A stretch of 64,000 bases of DNA from Vreelandella nanhaiensis (GTDB lineage: Bacteria > Pseudomonadota > Gammaproteobacteria > Pseudomonadales > Halomonadaceae): assembly GCF_003990185.1 (NCBI RefSeq), contig NZ_RZHF01000010.1:1-64000 (forward strand). The letters run 5' to 3'. A model generated the notes under the pieces. It searched no databases and was not told where the DNA came from. It worked only from the letters and a program-made list of their open reading frames with translations. Positions 8,388 to 17,550 of the stretch are shown here, one piece after another (positions within the stretch are counted from its first letter, which is position 1; each line of letters begins with the position of its first letter). Both the position numbers and the translations under genes were made by a program.

Positions 8388-10742
8388 ATGACATCACGAG
8401 CACTCATTCTGTGTGAGAAACACTCCGACCAGGCCGACAAAATAGCCCCTGCTTTAGGTCTTACGCGCAGCGGCAACGCCTACACCGGCACCTGGAATGG
8501 CATCACACTTACCTTAGTTTGGGCCGCTGGGCATTTGCTGGCGCCTGTTGAGCCTTCCGAGGTGAGCCCAGAGGCCAATTGGCGCGATCCCCGCAGTCTT
8601 CTGCCCCTACCTACCGCCTTTCCTCAGACGCCTACCGACCGCGGTAAGAAATACCTGGGAAACCTTAAAAAAGAACTCTCTCAAGCAACAGAAGTATGGT
8701 TGGCCACCGATCCAGACCGCGAAGGCGAAGCCATCGGGTACGAGATCCTGCAATACGCTAAGTACCGCGGTTCGGTGAAGCGGATGTGGCTGACCGGCTC
8801 TATGGAAGCGGCCGATGTTCAGGCCGCGGCCAAGCGCCTCAGGAACGCCGGAGAAACCATATCTTTCTGGCGGGCTCAGCAGGCCCGCGCCAACGCGGAT
8901 GGCTTCTGGCAGTACCTTGTCCGTGCATACACGGCAACCGCACGCATGGGCCTTATGGGTAGCGATTTAGCCAAAGGCAAGGGCAAGGCTGGGCTCGTGT
9001 CGGCCGGCCGCGTACAGTCCGCCACCCTTGGGCTAGTTGTTACCCGCGATCGCACAATCGAAGCCTTTATTCCAGTCGATCACTACCAGGCAAAGATTAC
9101 CCTGGGCGGGGGCGAGCTGACCTATTCTCCAGCCACCCCAATAGCTGGCGCCAGCAGCATCCAACTGCAGGATGAAGGCAAGCCAATGTTCCTGGACAGG
9201 GCAGCCATGTTGGCCTTCACCAAGCGCTTAGAGACCGTCGATAACGCCGCCATTCTGGAGGCCGAGACAAAGCAAACAGCCAAACATCCACCGCTGCCAT
9301 ACAGCCTCACAGCGCTTCAGCGAGACATGTCAAAAAAGTACGGCCTCACGGCCACACAGACGCTGAAAGCAGCCGATTCAATGCGAAGCGATGGTTACCT
9401 GACCTACCCCCGAACAGAGCATGGCGAATTGCCCGCAAGCCTCTATAACCGGACCGATCTGTTGGCCATTTTGGGGGGCGCAGCAAAGGCTGATGACACG
9501 CTCATGACGCCAGCTCGGCAAGCTGGACGCCGGCATTGCATGGAGGGTGCCGAGGCGCCACGTCCACGCTGTTTTACCGACAAGCCCATGAACCACCACG
9601 GGATCATCCCAACGCGCAAGACACCGAACCTGTCAGAACGCACTGAGGCCGAGCAAAAGGTTTATCTGGCCTGCGCAAAACAATTCATCCAGGCCCTCCT
9701 ACCAGCCGCTACCGTCGAGTCCCTGAGTGTCCGCGCCAGCATAGATGTTGAGGACGTGATTGAGCGACAGCCAGCGCTGTTTGCTGGCACCTTCAAACGC
9801 ATCATTGACCCCGGCTGGATGACTGCTTTCGAGGACCACAAAGAGCAGAAAGACCTGCCGCCACTGGTAACCGGCGCTAACACTCCCGTCGAGGCAGTAA
9901 GGCTTCATGAGGCACGCACACAGCCGCCCAAACACTTCACGCTGCACGACTTACTGAGCGCAATGCTCAATGCAGGCCGGCACGTCGATGGTGAAGATGC
10001 AGAAGCACTCCGAAAAGCTGAAGGGATAGGCACTCCAGCCACTCGGGATACCGTTTTGCAGACGTTGTTTGATCGTGAATACATAACCACCAAGCGTAAG
10101 GGCAAACAGCTGCTTATTGTCTCCACCCCGCGAGGCCGCGCATTCATCGATAACACCCCCTCCGAACTCTCCGATGTGCGTGTGACAGCCGCCTGGGAGC
10201 GCCAGCTCGATGCGATCCAGAATGCACCCAACGACACAGCGGCAAAGCATGCCCGTGACACTTTTATAACCGCTCAACGCGACTTCATCACCACCCGTAT
10301 CAAAGAGGCAATCGACATCATGGACAATGCACCCGAGGCTGTTTTGGCAACGGCCAATGGCCCCACAGAGAACATGGTTTCTGCTGCACGAAAGCTAGCT
10401 GCAGCTCGCAGTCTCACGCTACCAGAAGGCATCGAAAAGAGCTTCGAGCTGTGTCGCTCATTTCTGGACGAAGTAATGCAGCAAACACCGCCACCCACTG
10501 ACAAGATGAAGGCCTTGGCGATGCGCTTAGCGGATGAGAATGAGGTGACATTGAATGGAGAGCTGACCTCCTTCAGGGAGTGTAAAACATTCATCGACAA
10601 GTACATGCAGATCCAGGCACCGACCGCGAGAATGATAGCTGCTGCTGAGTCTGCAGCGAAGCGCTACAAAGTAACGCTACCCGAGGCTGCCCGCACCTCA
10701 ATACAAGAGTGCCGCGTGTTCCTCAACGAGCACCCACGCTAG
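8388..10742 (+). CDS. topB: DNA topoisomerase III (type IA)
   Basis: 784 residues. Type IA topoisomerases nick one strand through a tyrosine and resolve single-stranded junctions; plasmid TopB proteins aid replication and partition. Seen: N-terminal toprim (RALILCEKHSDQADK, then ATDPDREGEAIGYEIL) and active-site tyrosine in SDGYLTYPRTEHGELP. The start at 8388 is preferred over 8343 because the toprim begins directly after it. The C-terminal 130 residues hold three roughly 42-residue repeats, each Pro-Thr...Met...Ala...Val-Thr-Leu-Pro-Glu...Cys-Arg-x-Phe-Leu, in place of the usual zinc fingers. It is divergent from recD2 with a structured spacer, and AAGGA lies 12 bases upstream. An intact gene. 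Confidence 0.95.
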   Translation: MTSRALILCEKHSDQADKIAPALGLTRSGNAYTGTWNGITLTLVWAAGHLLAPVEPSEVSPEANWRDPRSLLPLPTAFPQTPTDRGKKYLGNLKKELSQATEVWLATDPDREGEAIGYEILQYAKYRGSVKRMWLTGSMEAADVQAAAKRLRNAGETISFWRAQQARANADGFWQYLVRAYTATARMGLMGSDLAKGKGKAGLVSAGRVQSATLGLVVTRDRTIEAFIPVDHYQAKITLGGGELTYSPATPIAGASSIQLQDEGKPMFLDRAAMLAFTKRLETVDNAAILEAETKQTAKHPPLPYSLTALQRDMSKKYGLTATQTLKAADSMRSDGYLTYPRTEHGELPASLYNRTDLLAILGGAAKADDTLMTPARQAGRRHCMEGAEAPRPRCFTDKPMNHHGIIPTRKTPNLSERTEAEQKVYLACAKQFIQALLPAATVESLSVRASIDVEDVIERQPALFAGTFKRIIDPGWMTAFEDHKEQKDLPPLVTGANTPVEAVRLHEARTQPPKHFTLHDLLSAMLNAGRHVDGEDAEALRKAEGIGTPATRDTVLQTLFDREYITTKRKGKQLLIVSTPRGRAFIDNTPSELSDVRVTAAWERQLDAIQNAPNDTAAKHARDTFITAQRDFITTRIKEAIDIMDNAPEAVLATANGPTENMVSAARKLAAARSLTLPEGIEKSFELCRSFLDEVMQQTPPPTDKMKALAMRLADENEVTLNGELTSFRECKTFIDKYMQIQAPTARMIAAAESAAKRYKVTLPEAARTSIQECRVFLNEHPR

Positions 10743-10937
10743 CCGCGCCGAGAGGTAGGCCGGGCACCCCTTGGGCGGGGCAAGGGCACAAGTACGATCA
10801 CATCAAAAGCTACCGAACAAGACAATCCCTCGCCAAGGAAGGCGTTCAATTTAACACCTGCCAGACGTACCCGCTCACCACCTTTAAAGCACACAGAAAA
10901 TATCCTTTAAGATTGATAGGAGACGATAGGAACCGTT

Positions 10938-11474
10938 ATGCATGAAGCCCACCAAGACGACGATGAACTACTGGTTGAAAGCACTAATCAACGTCGCTCA
11001 CGCCGTACAGTTGATAGAGAGGTACTAGCTCACGAGGCCGAGCTAATGGTCGGCGCACTGACGGCAGATATAGATGCAATTATGGGGGAGTACACAAGGC
11101 AGCTACTGGACATCGTTGAACGCATCAGAGAAGCCCAACCACGCACCCATGGTGCGGTACTTTTAGATGTTAGTCGGTGTGGTTATGGATGCCTCGGTTG
11201 CCCTCACCCGGTATGGCGTAAATGGGTCAACCGACAACAGCATAGCCGGCATTCTCCATCAACCTGGCATGCTGTGAGAATACAGCGACCAGGGGTAGCA
11301 GCAAGAGCGAAATCTGTACCTCAAGAGGCACGGGAACTGATAGCAGAAGCTCTCGTGCTGATCGAACGTAGGGCACGCTTCATCGACCATTTGAAGCGCA
11401 TCAATAAGGCCATTGGTACTGCACGTCACTATCGACCAGAGCTAGGCCAACATGGCGGCAAAGAGGACAGCTAG
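10938..11474 (+). CDS. Unknown protein with a Cys/His pair motif
   Basis: 178 residues, beginning MHEAHQDDDELLVESTNQRR, with AGGA before the start. The centre has Gly-Cys-Leu-Gly-Cys-Pro-His-Pro-Val-Trp, a likely metal-binding or cofactor site. Flanking parts are helical and basic. The final codons run into a short inverted repeat and a row of eight T near 11480, a possible terminator. No family is recognised; it follows topB and may share its transcript. Confidence 0.5.
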   Translation: MHEAHQDDDELLVESTNQRRSRRTVDREVLAHEAELMVGALTADIDAIMGEYTRQLLDIVERIREAQPRTHGAVLLDVSRCGYGCLGCPHPVWRKWVNRQQHSRHSPSTWHAVRIQRPGVAARAKSVPQEARELIAEALVLIERRARFIDHLKRINKAIGTARHYRPELGQHGGKEDS

Positions 11475-11857
11475 ACGCTCTTTTTTTTGCGCACCAACTG
11501 ATTCCTCTATGGCTGGGAGTGTCACTCTACAAGCCGTTTTTGAGACGCTGAACTGGCCTCAAGCGGGCTTAGATGTTCACCGTAATGGTGAACGCACCAT
11601 GATGCATCTCACCCATTATATGTGTACTCGCTATGCGCGTTACTCCTTCCTACGGAGAGCTATACCCATGGGCAACCACCCTTTGGGTATCCTTGTACGG
11701 GGGATGGATGACAGTTACTAAATGACCGCGCTGGTAGGTATGAGAGGGTGGGGGAGAGGTAATACCCCATACGGGAATCAACCTCCATGAAAGCACCTCC
11801 TAATACAATATGTATTCCCTTATATATGAGATCCCAAGCGCGCCATTGCTGACCAAG
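11475..11857. other. Non-coding stretch downstream of topB cluster
   Basis: No supported gene. Contains a T-run after the 178-residue gene and low-complexity stretches. Short open frames here have no ribosome sites. Confidence 0.4.
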
Positions 11858-12040
11858 CTGGCGCCTTCGGTGCGTGAGCAACAACGGTGAAAACGTCCTT
11901 GTCGGGGTGTGGGAAGGCCACGCCACCGCGCTCTATGCTGGCGCCTTCGATGCGTGAGCAGCAACGGTGAAAACGTCCTTGTCGGGGTGTGGGAAGGCCA
12001 CGCCACCGCGCTCTATGCTGGCGCCTTCGATGCGTGAGCA
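11858..12040. repeat. 80-bp tandem repeat, 2.3 copies
   Basis: Units start at 11858, 11938 and 12018 (partial). The first two differ at only a couple of positions. Each holds CTGGCGCCTTCG and GGTGTGGGAAGGCCACGCC. The period is not a multiple of three, and the overlapping minus-strand frames it creates have no other support, so it is not coding. Confidence 0.9.
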
Positions 12041-12062
12041 TGAGGAGACAATAGCGGGCTAG

Positions 12063-12329
12063 AACGAAGTTGAATCGGGGCGGTTTAAGGAATTAGAAAT
12101 CGCAAATATTAGGCGTTTCGAGGCTTGCCTCGTGATAGGCCGCGAAGCGGCCCATGTGCTTTTCGTGGACAGCAGAAGAAAGATCGCTTGCTCTCCCACA
12201 GCAGTCCTGCTTGCTCTAACAAAACGAAGTGACTTGGGGCGTTTTTCCGGCTTTAACTATAGCAAATCTAGGCGTGTCGTGGCCTGGCTCTTATTCAGCC
12301 GCGTAGCGGCTCATGTGCTCTCGTTGACT
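12063..12329. repeat. Diverged direct repeat around a GCCGCGnAGCGGC palindrome
   Basis: Two copies (12063-12172 and 12223-12329) are offset by 160 bp, twice the neighbouring 80-bp period. Shared landmarks are AACGAAGT, GGGGCG, GCAAAT, TAGGCGT, the palindrome GCCGCGAAGCGGC / GCCGCGTAGCGGC, and CATGTGCT. They are too diverged for recent duplication, and the palindrome keeps its shape, which suggests a selected RNA or DNA structure. Confidence 0.7.
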
Positions 12330-12689
12330 CAACGAATAACTGCAACGGTGAACACAACAAGAAAGCACACCAGGCCGCACATAAAACCATTCAAAAAGTT
12401 GTAGAAAAACCTTCTAAAATAGATACGCGCTAACACAGAATACCGCCTAAAATTAGTCGTTTATATGCAATTCCAGAGATGCTCGTAAACTATCTTTTAT
12501 TGAGATGGGCGAAGATAGCCGGAGCGACCGCGCCGTATAACTCGAACGATTCACGGACTTATAATCAAATCAGGGTAGTTCGGGGGATGTTCCCTGTCCC
12601 TGGCCTAAGGCATGCCTAGTCACCGCGGTTTCAAAGCTACGCTCACCACTGCCACGGCAACTGCATCATTTTCTTGGAAAGGGAAGACC
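12330..12689. other. Non-coding, no gene seen
   Basis: AT-rich, then a GC-rich patch near 12580 containing GGGGGATGTT, which also occurs upstream of the methyltransferase gene. No frame with a ribosome site. Confidence 0.4.
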
Positions 12690-13334
12690 CTATTCCTGAC
12701 TGGGATATTCCCCCCTGAATTCATCCATGCTCTTGAGCAGGTCCAGGTAATCTACCCCACCCGTAATAAGGCGGGTCTTTGTAGCGCGTTCATACATCCA
12801 CACACTCCATAACTTCATATGCGTTGAGGCGCCTTCAAGGTCCTTGGGCATCATCCCTCCCCACTCTGGATCGTCAGCCATAAACTGGAGTGCCCGATCA
12901 ATGGCACGATCCAGATCATTTCGGGGCGAGTAAAAGTCAGACAGATGTACCTGCTCGGCCAGGATCAAAACCGCAAGCACCGGATAGTTCAGAAACTCTG
13001 CAAACTTTTCAATCACATCCCGGCCCAGGCTACTGGCAAGCCTACGTCCAGTTTTCAAGTGGCTTAGAGTGCTCGGCGCAATGCCAAGGTGGTCGGCTAG
13101 GTCTGTGGAAGCCAGCCCTTCGCCAACAGCTCTCTCGAAGATAACCTGAACCAACTTATAGCCAGGCGTTTCGGGCTCGATTTGCAGGTAGTCAGTTCTT
13201 GGTCCTTTGGGCTTTCCCCTCTGTCCATCCTTAGGGCCTGAACCCCCTTTACGGATTCCTGCGTCGATGACCTTCTGTAGGTCTTTATCATTTTTTCCCT
13301 GATCCAAGTTTTTCTCCCCATATGACGTCAGCAT
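12690..13334 (-). CDS. XRE-type transcriptional regulator
   Basis: 214 residues. A helix-turn-helix spans about residues 75-105 (STDLADHLGIAPSTLSHLKT). The N-terminal 50 residues are basic and Gly-rich, and the C-terminal half is a helical effector or dimer region. It is transcribed away from the DUF2274-like gene at 13450 with about 115 bp between, a natural place for its operator; ATAGAACTAT (about 13358) is a small palindrome there. Its position before the transfer operon suggests an element-wide regulator, which is inference. No strong ribosome site precedes the ATG. Confidence 0.7.
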   Translation of the reverse strand: MLTSYGEKNLDQGKNDKDLQKVIDAGIRKGGSGPKDGQRGKPKGPRTDYLQIEPETPGYKLVQVIFERAVGEGLASTDLADHLGIAPSTLSHLKTGRRLASSLGRDVIEKFAEFLNYPVLAVLILAEQVHLSDFYSPRNDLDRAIDRALQFMADDPEWGGMMPKDLEGASTHMKLWSVWMYERATKTRLITGGVDYLDLLKSMDEFRGEYPSQE

Positions 13335-13449
13335 GTCATCTAGTCAAATAGAACTATACCGGATAACAAATTCTAATACTTATTGCCTATCCAGCGCCGC
13401 ACGCTCAGCGGCAAGATTGCATCGCTACATCTTAACCCAGGAGTAAGCA

Positions 13450-13782
13450 ATGCTCATCGGCCGTATTGAACACGATCCCAAAAAACACTTTCCGCTGCAG
13501 TTGCCGGAGTCAACGCTTGGCCGCCTTGAACTGTACAAAGAACTTTATCAGCAGACATTCGGCGAGAAAGTTGCAAATAACGATCTCGTGGACCTAATGC
13601 TCACGAATGTCATGGATAGAGACCGTGAATTCAAGCGGTTCTTGAGAGAGGAGGAACGAAAGAAAAAACTGGAAGCAAAACAACAGGAACGAGGCACAGG
13701 AACTATCCCCTCAGCTGGTGAAGCTGAAACCGAATCTCACGCTGAGGCACAAAGCCATCAGCGTGAGCAGCACCAGGCATAA
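13450..13782 (+). CDS. DUF2274-like plasmid/ICE protein
   Basis: 110 residues; CCAGGAG lies seven bases before the start. Residues 14-65 (FPLQLPESTLGRLELYKELY, then a Leu-Met-Leu...Phe-Lys-Arg-Phe helix) match the shape of DUF2274-type proteins found beside conjugation genes, which resemble ribbon-helix-helix proteins. The tail is acidic and Gln/Glu-rich. Role unknown, perhaps DNA binding or replication control. Confidence 0.5.
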   Translation: MLIGRIEHDPKKHFPLQLPESTLGRLELYKELYQQTFGEKVANNDLVDLMLTNVMDRDREFKRFLREEERKKKLEAKQQERGTGTIPSAGEAETESHAEAQSHQREQHQA

Positions 13783-13787
13783 GGGTA

Positions 13788-14330
13788 CTAGGTCTCGATA
13801 TGCTGCGCTTGGATGATCTCACACATCTGTTCTACCTGGGGAACAACACGTCTCCACTTGGTACGCAGAACACGGTGATTGCCTGTAGCCCAACTGCGCA
13901 CAGAGGTAACAGCCTCGTCAGCAGCCACGGCTATCTGGCGTGGGGTCATTACTTCCATCCAGCGCTCTACAGTAGCTTTGATCTCTTTGGAATCGACCCA
14001 AGCACCGCCTTCGATAGCGACGTGCTCGGACATGATTTCATTAAGAGCATTGAGCACTTTGTCATATCCGACCTTTCGAGGGACCGCTCCCCCTGTCCAG
14101 GTATGAATGGATGCCACGGAAATAGAGCATCCAAGTTTCCCCGTCAGGTGCTCTGCGATCTTGGCCAGAGTCATGCCGTAATCGTCTCGCAGAGTAGCAA
14201 TATGTCGAGCCAAGTCACTGTCGGTCTTGCTGCGTTCAGCACGCCCACGGGTTGTCGGAATGCTGATCTTGATTTCGCAGCCATGCCTCTCGAGCGTGTT
14301 GATCAGGTCGTTCAGGAGTGCGTCACGCAT
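13788..14330 (-). CDS. Putative DNA-binding regulator
   Basis: 180 residues. Residues 30-95 contain two candidate helix-turn-helix segments: ARHIATLRDDYGMTLAKIAE, and one around SVASIHTWTGG. Later Ala-Val-Ala-Ala-Asp-Glu-Ala-Val-Thr-Ser-Val-Arg-Ser-Trp resembles another. Its ATG shares two bases with the ATG of the sigma-like gene on the other strand, so the two promoters must lie inside each other's coding sequence. It is probably a regulator of the transfer operon, judged by position. Confidence 0.5.
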   Translation of the reverse strand: MRDALLNDLINTLERHGCEIKISIPTTRGRAERSKTDSDLARHIATLRDDYGMTLAKIAEHLTGKLGCSISVASIHTWTGGAVPRKVGYDKVLNALNEIMSEHVAIEGGAWVDSKEIKATVERWMEVMTPRQIAVAADEAVTSVRSWATGNHRVLRTKWRRVVPQVEQMCEIIQAQHIET

Positions 14331-14904
14331 GACTAACCTCTATGAATATTTGGCAAGTCACCCGCCTTCTGAAATGCAGCGACTTGTTGGTTGGACGGCA
14401 GCCCGTTTGCATATCCCCAGGCAATGGCAGGAGGACATGAAGCAGGAAATATACGTTGCCTGGTTTTCTAAGGAATATGACCCTTCGTATTCCCATGATG
14501 CGATCATGAAATATGCTGGTGAGGCGGCTTTCCTCGCGGTCAGCACATGGCGCCGCCATACCATCCTACCAGTGACCGTTCATAAAGCCGGTCAGGCTGA
14601 TAGCGAACCCAGGGCTGAGCAGTTTGATCTGATGGCTGAACAGATCCCTGGTTTCACTGAAGAGTTCAACGACGAAATCGACATTGACCCTGAGGCTTTC
14701 GTTGAGACCACTTCGATGGCTTCAGCGCACCTCATCGACCTACCCAAACGCTCAGCTCGAACTGAGCTGTCTCATGAAAACTTGTTGGCCCTTCACTGCG
14801 AAGGCCTTTCGCCCGCTGAGATCGCAGCTGCAGCGAACATGACCGAGCGCAGCGTATACCGCAGATTGGAACGCCTTAAACATGGAAACCGTAGTACAGT
14901 ATAG
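14329..14904 (+). CDS. Sigma-70-like protein at the head of the transfer operon
   Basis: 191 residues. The C-terminus (about 150-188) is a sigma region-4 helix-turn-helix: LLALHCEGLSPAEIAAAANM, then Thr-Glu-Arg-Ser-Val-Tyr-Arg-Arg-Leu. The N-terminus (RLVGWTAARLHIPRQWQEDM) resembles region 2 of ECF-type sigma factors but is degenerate. It could be a sigma factor or a sigma-like activator. The start at 14329 follows AGGAG by about ten bases; an in-frame upstream start at 14227 would run through the opposing gene. The end overlaps traW by 23 bases, so it is cotranscribed with the pore genes. Confidence 0.65.
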   Translation: MTNLYEYLASHPPSEMQRLVGWTAARLHIPRQWQEDMKQEIYVAWFSKEYDPSYSHDAIMKYAGEAAFLAVSTWRRHTILPVTVHKAGQADSEPRAEQFDLMAEQIPGFTEEFNDEIDIDPEAFVETTSMASAHLIDLPKRSARTELSHENLLALHCEGLSPAEIAAAANMTERSVYRRLERLKHGNRSTV

Positions 14905-15583
14905 TAAAATTGCAGCGTTATCGGTAGCACTCTTAGGAGCTGCTTTATCCACTACCGCACTTGCCTCTGATCAGGACCTAGGTGTACTTGGCCCTACTTG
15001 GGAAATCGTAGAGCCCGACATGCGGCTGGCGATCGTGGCAGAGGCGCATGGTGTCGACTGGGACTCCGTAAATGAGCACCTAGCAGGGCAAGCTCAAAAT
15101 CATACGAGAGACATCCCCGATTGGTTCGTCCCGATTGCCGAGCATACCGAAACTCACTTCGTAGATCCGTCCTATACGCTAGGTGAAGACATCGAAGCCT
15201 TGAAGCGGCAATCCGATGGTACATACCAGTGGGGAGTCATCTATGAGGCCGGCACCAAGGTCAACCCCCTCAAGCACATACAGCCAGAGAACTGGCTCCT
15301 CGTTGTTGATCTTCGAGCCGATGATCAGCGTGAACTGGCCATGACGTTAAAGGCCCGACACCCAGCCAACCTAACAGTAATCGTCACAGCAGGAGACCCA
15401 GGTAGTTTGGCGTCTGATCTTGGCCAAGCCGTGTACTTCGCAGAGGAATGGCATTTCGATCGGCTGGGCATTACGCATACCCCCTCTTTAGCTGGCGTTC
15501 GGGACAGTCATCCTGACGTAATCGAAGTGACCCATTTCGCCTATCCCTACGATGTCACCACCCTGGAGGAACACCTGCCATGA
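14882..15583 (+). CDS. traW: F-type pilus assembly protein TraW
   Basis: 233 residues with a signal peptide (Ala-Leu-Ser-Val-Ala-Leu-Leu...Ala-Leu-Ala). TraW is periplasmic and works with TrbC in F-pilus assembly. The mature protein follows the family plan: N-terminal LGPTWEIVEPDM, then a Pro-rich FVDPSYTLGEDI, and a C-terminal region with Val-Tyr-Phe-Ala-Glu and Leu-Gly-Ile-Thr-His-Thr-Pro-Ser. The length is normal. Its stop overlaps the traU start as ATGA. The order traW-traU-trbC is that of the F operon. Confidence 0.85.
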   Translation: METVVQYSKIAALSVALLGAALSTTALASDQDLGVLGPTWEIVEPDMRLAIVAEAHGVDWDSVNEHLAGQAQNHTRDIPDWFVPIAEHTETHFVDPSYTLGEDIEALKRQSDGTYQWGVIYEAGTKVNPLKHIQPENWLLVVDLRADDQRELAMTLKARHPANLTVIVTAGDPGSLASDLGQAVYFAEEWHFDRLGITHTPSLAGVRDSHPDVIEVTHFAYPYDVTTLEEHLP

Positions 15584-16587
15584 AGAGGTTACTACTCTCT
15601 GTTCTGACTGTTGCAGCTCTCACAACGGGGAGCGCCTATAGCGCATCCCCGTTATCGGGTTCTGCCGCATGTCGGGGAGAGATTTTCAATCCCATCAACG
15701 ACGCGAACTGGAACAACATGTTTCCGGTAACGGTAGCTGGAATTTCCATGGGGGGTGGGTCTAATCCTTCCCTTATGCACATGGACTCAATCTGTTTGTG
15801 TCCTGGGCCCTATGGCATCGACATGCCAGGGATCGGCATGACGTTCTGGGAACCAACGTTCCTCGCTGAAGTGGCGCGAACACCTGGCTGTATGTCGACG
15901 CTCGGTGGCACGCAGGTACTAACCGGATACGACTCCCTGACTTCTAACCAAACGTATGGCTCGGGACGTGGAGATAGCAGCGTTACCAGGATGCAAATCC
16001 ACTGGTATATCTACCCTCTGTTCAGTGTACTCAACATGATGAGTTCGCTGGGGTGCATGAATACCTCCGGATTTAACCTTGCAGACCTCACTGAGGTCGA
16101 CGCCACTTGGCAGGATGACACTTGGACATCCATCGCATTTCCAGAGTCAGCTCTCTTCGCCAATCCAGTTGGTGCTCTCTCGTGCATCCCTGACGCCGTA
16201 GCTTCTGCAGCGGGTCGCCCCCTAGACATGATGTTCTGGTGTCAGGGCTCTCAGGGCGTCGTGTATCCCCTCACTGGCTCAAGCACCACTCACAGCTCCC
16301 CCCAAGGTGGGAATCTCCACGTCCTTGGCAAGTACATGCAGCGTAAGACACGCATGGCGGGCCTGTTATCAACGACCGGCCCTTGGGCTGAATGCCAATC
16401 CGTTTACCTGCCGAACATGATTCGCAGCCAATACCGTATTGACCCGGTGGCCCCTGTTGCCAGCAACCAAACTGCTGTTCTTGGAATGTCCGAGTTCCGC
16501 TGGGGGATGCTGCCTCCCGCCAACACCGCTGTTCGTACTGATTCCGCATTCTTGATCTGGGTAGGTAAGCAATGCTGCGCACTCTGA
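15580..16587 (+). CDS. traU: F-type conjugation protein TraU
   Basis: 335 residues, signal peptide of about 21 residues. TraU is a Cys-rich periplasmic protein needed for DNA transfer in F-type systems. Seen: SAACRGEIFNPINDANWNNM, then CLCPGPYGIDMPGIGMTFWE, Leu-Gly-Cys, and late Cys-Cys-Ala-Leu, the expected conserved blocks with about a dozen cysteines for disulfides. It overlaps trbC by 16 bases. An intact gene. Confidence 0.93.
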   Translation: MKRLLLSVLTVAALTTGSAYSASPLSGSAACRGEIFNPINDANWNNMFPVTVAGISMGGGSNPSLMHMDSICLCPGPYGIDMPGIGMTFWEPTFLAEVARTPGCMSTLGGTQVLTGYDSLTSNQTYGSGRGDSSVTRMQIHWYIYPLFSVLNMMSSLGCMNTSGFNLADLTEVDATWQDDTWTSIAFPESALFANPVGALSCIPDAVASAAGRPLDMMFWCQGSQGVVYPLTGSSTTHSSPQGGNLHVLGKYMQRKTRMAGLLSTTGPWAECQSVYLPNMIRSQYRIDPVAPVASNQTAVLGMSEFRWGMLPPANTAVRTDSAFLIWVGKQCCAL

Positions 16588-17549
16588 CCGCTATTACTTT
16601 GACGCTATTCAGCACATCGGCGTTAAGCCAACAAACACCCGTACAAGCCGCTCAAGACGCTTTCTCTGCTCTTCAAGGGTCACAGGCACCTAGTGGCCTA
16701 TTCGCTGGCCAGAAGAGCCCTGAGGCAATCCTGGAGGCGATGGGCGCGAACACAAGCGGATCAACCGCAGGCCAAGCAGCCGGCTCTGAGATGCTAGGAA
16801 ACGTCCGGGCCCAAGGTCAGACCGGGGGGATCGCAGACCCTGAAATGGCCGCTGAATGGCAAGCACTGAGGGATTCGTTAGACCTAGGTGAACAGGATCG
16901 ACTGTATTTCTTCATCTCATTTTCAATGCCCGAAAGCTTGATTCGTGGCTATGCACTTGATGCAGCCAGAGCAGGAGGCGAGCTGGTTCTGCGCGGAGTG
17001 GAGCCGGGTATAACGCTCCGTGACTTCACCATGGAGCGCTTGCTGAAGGTACTACGCCCGGGAGGCATGACAGCACCGATCCAGATCGACCCGCGACTGT
17101 TCGATACCTACGAGATCGAGACCGTACCCACGATTGTCCTTGCCAAGGAAGATCCCATGGGCGTGTGTCAGACCGCCAAGCGCCAAATAGGCGAAATCGA
17201 TGGTCAGCAGCTCGAGTACCAGGGATGCCCTAAGGGCAACCCAGACAATTACTGGAAGGCTGAAGGGTCAGTAACTGCCCTATATGCCTTAGAGCAATTC
17301 AACAAAGGCGGTGCCGGCAATGCCGAGGTCTACATCAATGCGCTCAAGGGCGAGGGCGCCGAAAGCGCTCCTGAGCAGGGAGGCGTTGCGTCAGCACAGT
17401 GGGAGTCGATGAGCGACGAGCTAGCTGAGCGCAACGCACAACGACTCCGTGAGCGCTATCAAGGCACTGATCGCGAAGTTTACGACACGCCAATGGGGCC
17501 GGCCGTTGGTCCCGCGGGACAGAATATTGATCATCTCTGGGAGGAGTGA
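16572..17549 (+). CDS. trbC: F-type pilus assembly protein TrbC
   Basis: 325 residues, signal peptide. The family core is in the C-terminal half: LYFFISFSMPESLIRGYALD, then GELVLRGV and Gln-Ile-Asp-Pro-Arg-Leu-Phe...Val-Pro-Thr-Ile-Val. This thioredoxin-like fold acts in the periplasm with TraW. The first 110 residues are a low-complexity Gln/Ala/Gly linker, longer than in F. It overlaps traU and ends one base before the next gene. Confidence 0.9.
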   Translation: MLRTLTAITLTLFSTSALSQQTPVQAAQDAFSALQGSQAPSGLFAGQKSPEAILEAMGANTSGSTAGQAAGSEMLGNVRAQGQTGGIADPEMAAEWQALRDSLDLGEQDRLYFFISFSMPESLIRGYALDAARAGGELVLRGVEPGITLRDFTMERLLKVLRPGGMTAPIQIDPRLFDTYEIETVPTIVLAKEDPMGVCQTAKRQIGEIDGQQLEYQGCPKGNPDNYWKAEGSVTALYALEQFNKGGAGNAEVYINALKGEGAESAPEQGGVASAQWESMSDELAERNAQRLRERYQGTDREVYDTPMGPAVGPAGQNIDHLWEE

Positions 17550-17550
17550 C

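Noticed and set aside
11858..12040. CRISPR array
   Set aside because: The repeats are contiguous 80-bp units with no spacers, and no cas genes are present.
11660..12041. Overlapping minus-strand frames in the 80-bp repeat
   Set aside because: They are the same repeat read in different frames; period not divisible by three; no ribosome sites.
17449..17550. Earlier start for the first TraN-like gene
   Set aside because: It would run inside trbC; GGAG and a signal peptide support 17551.
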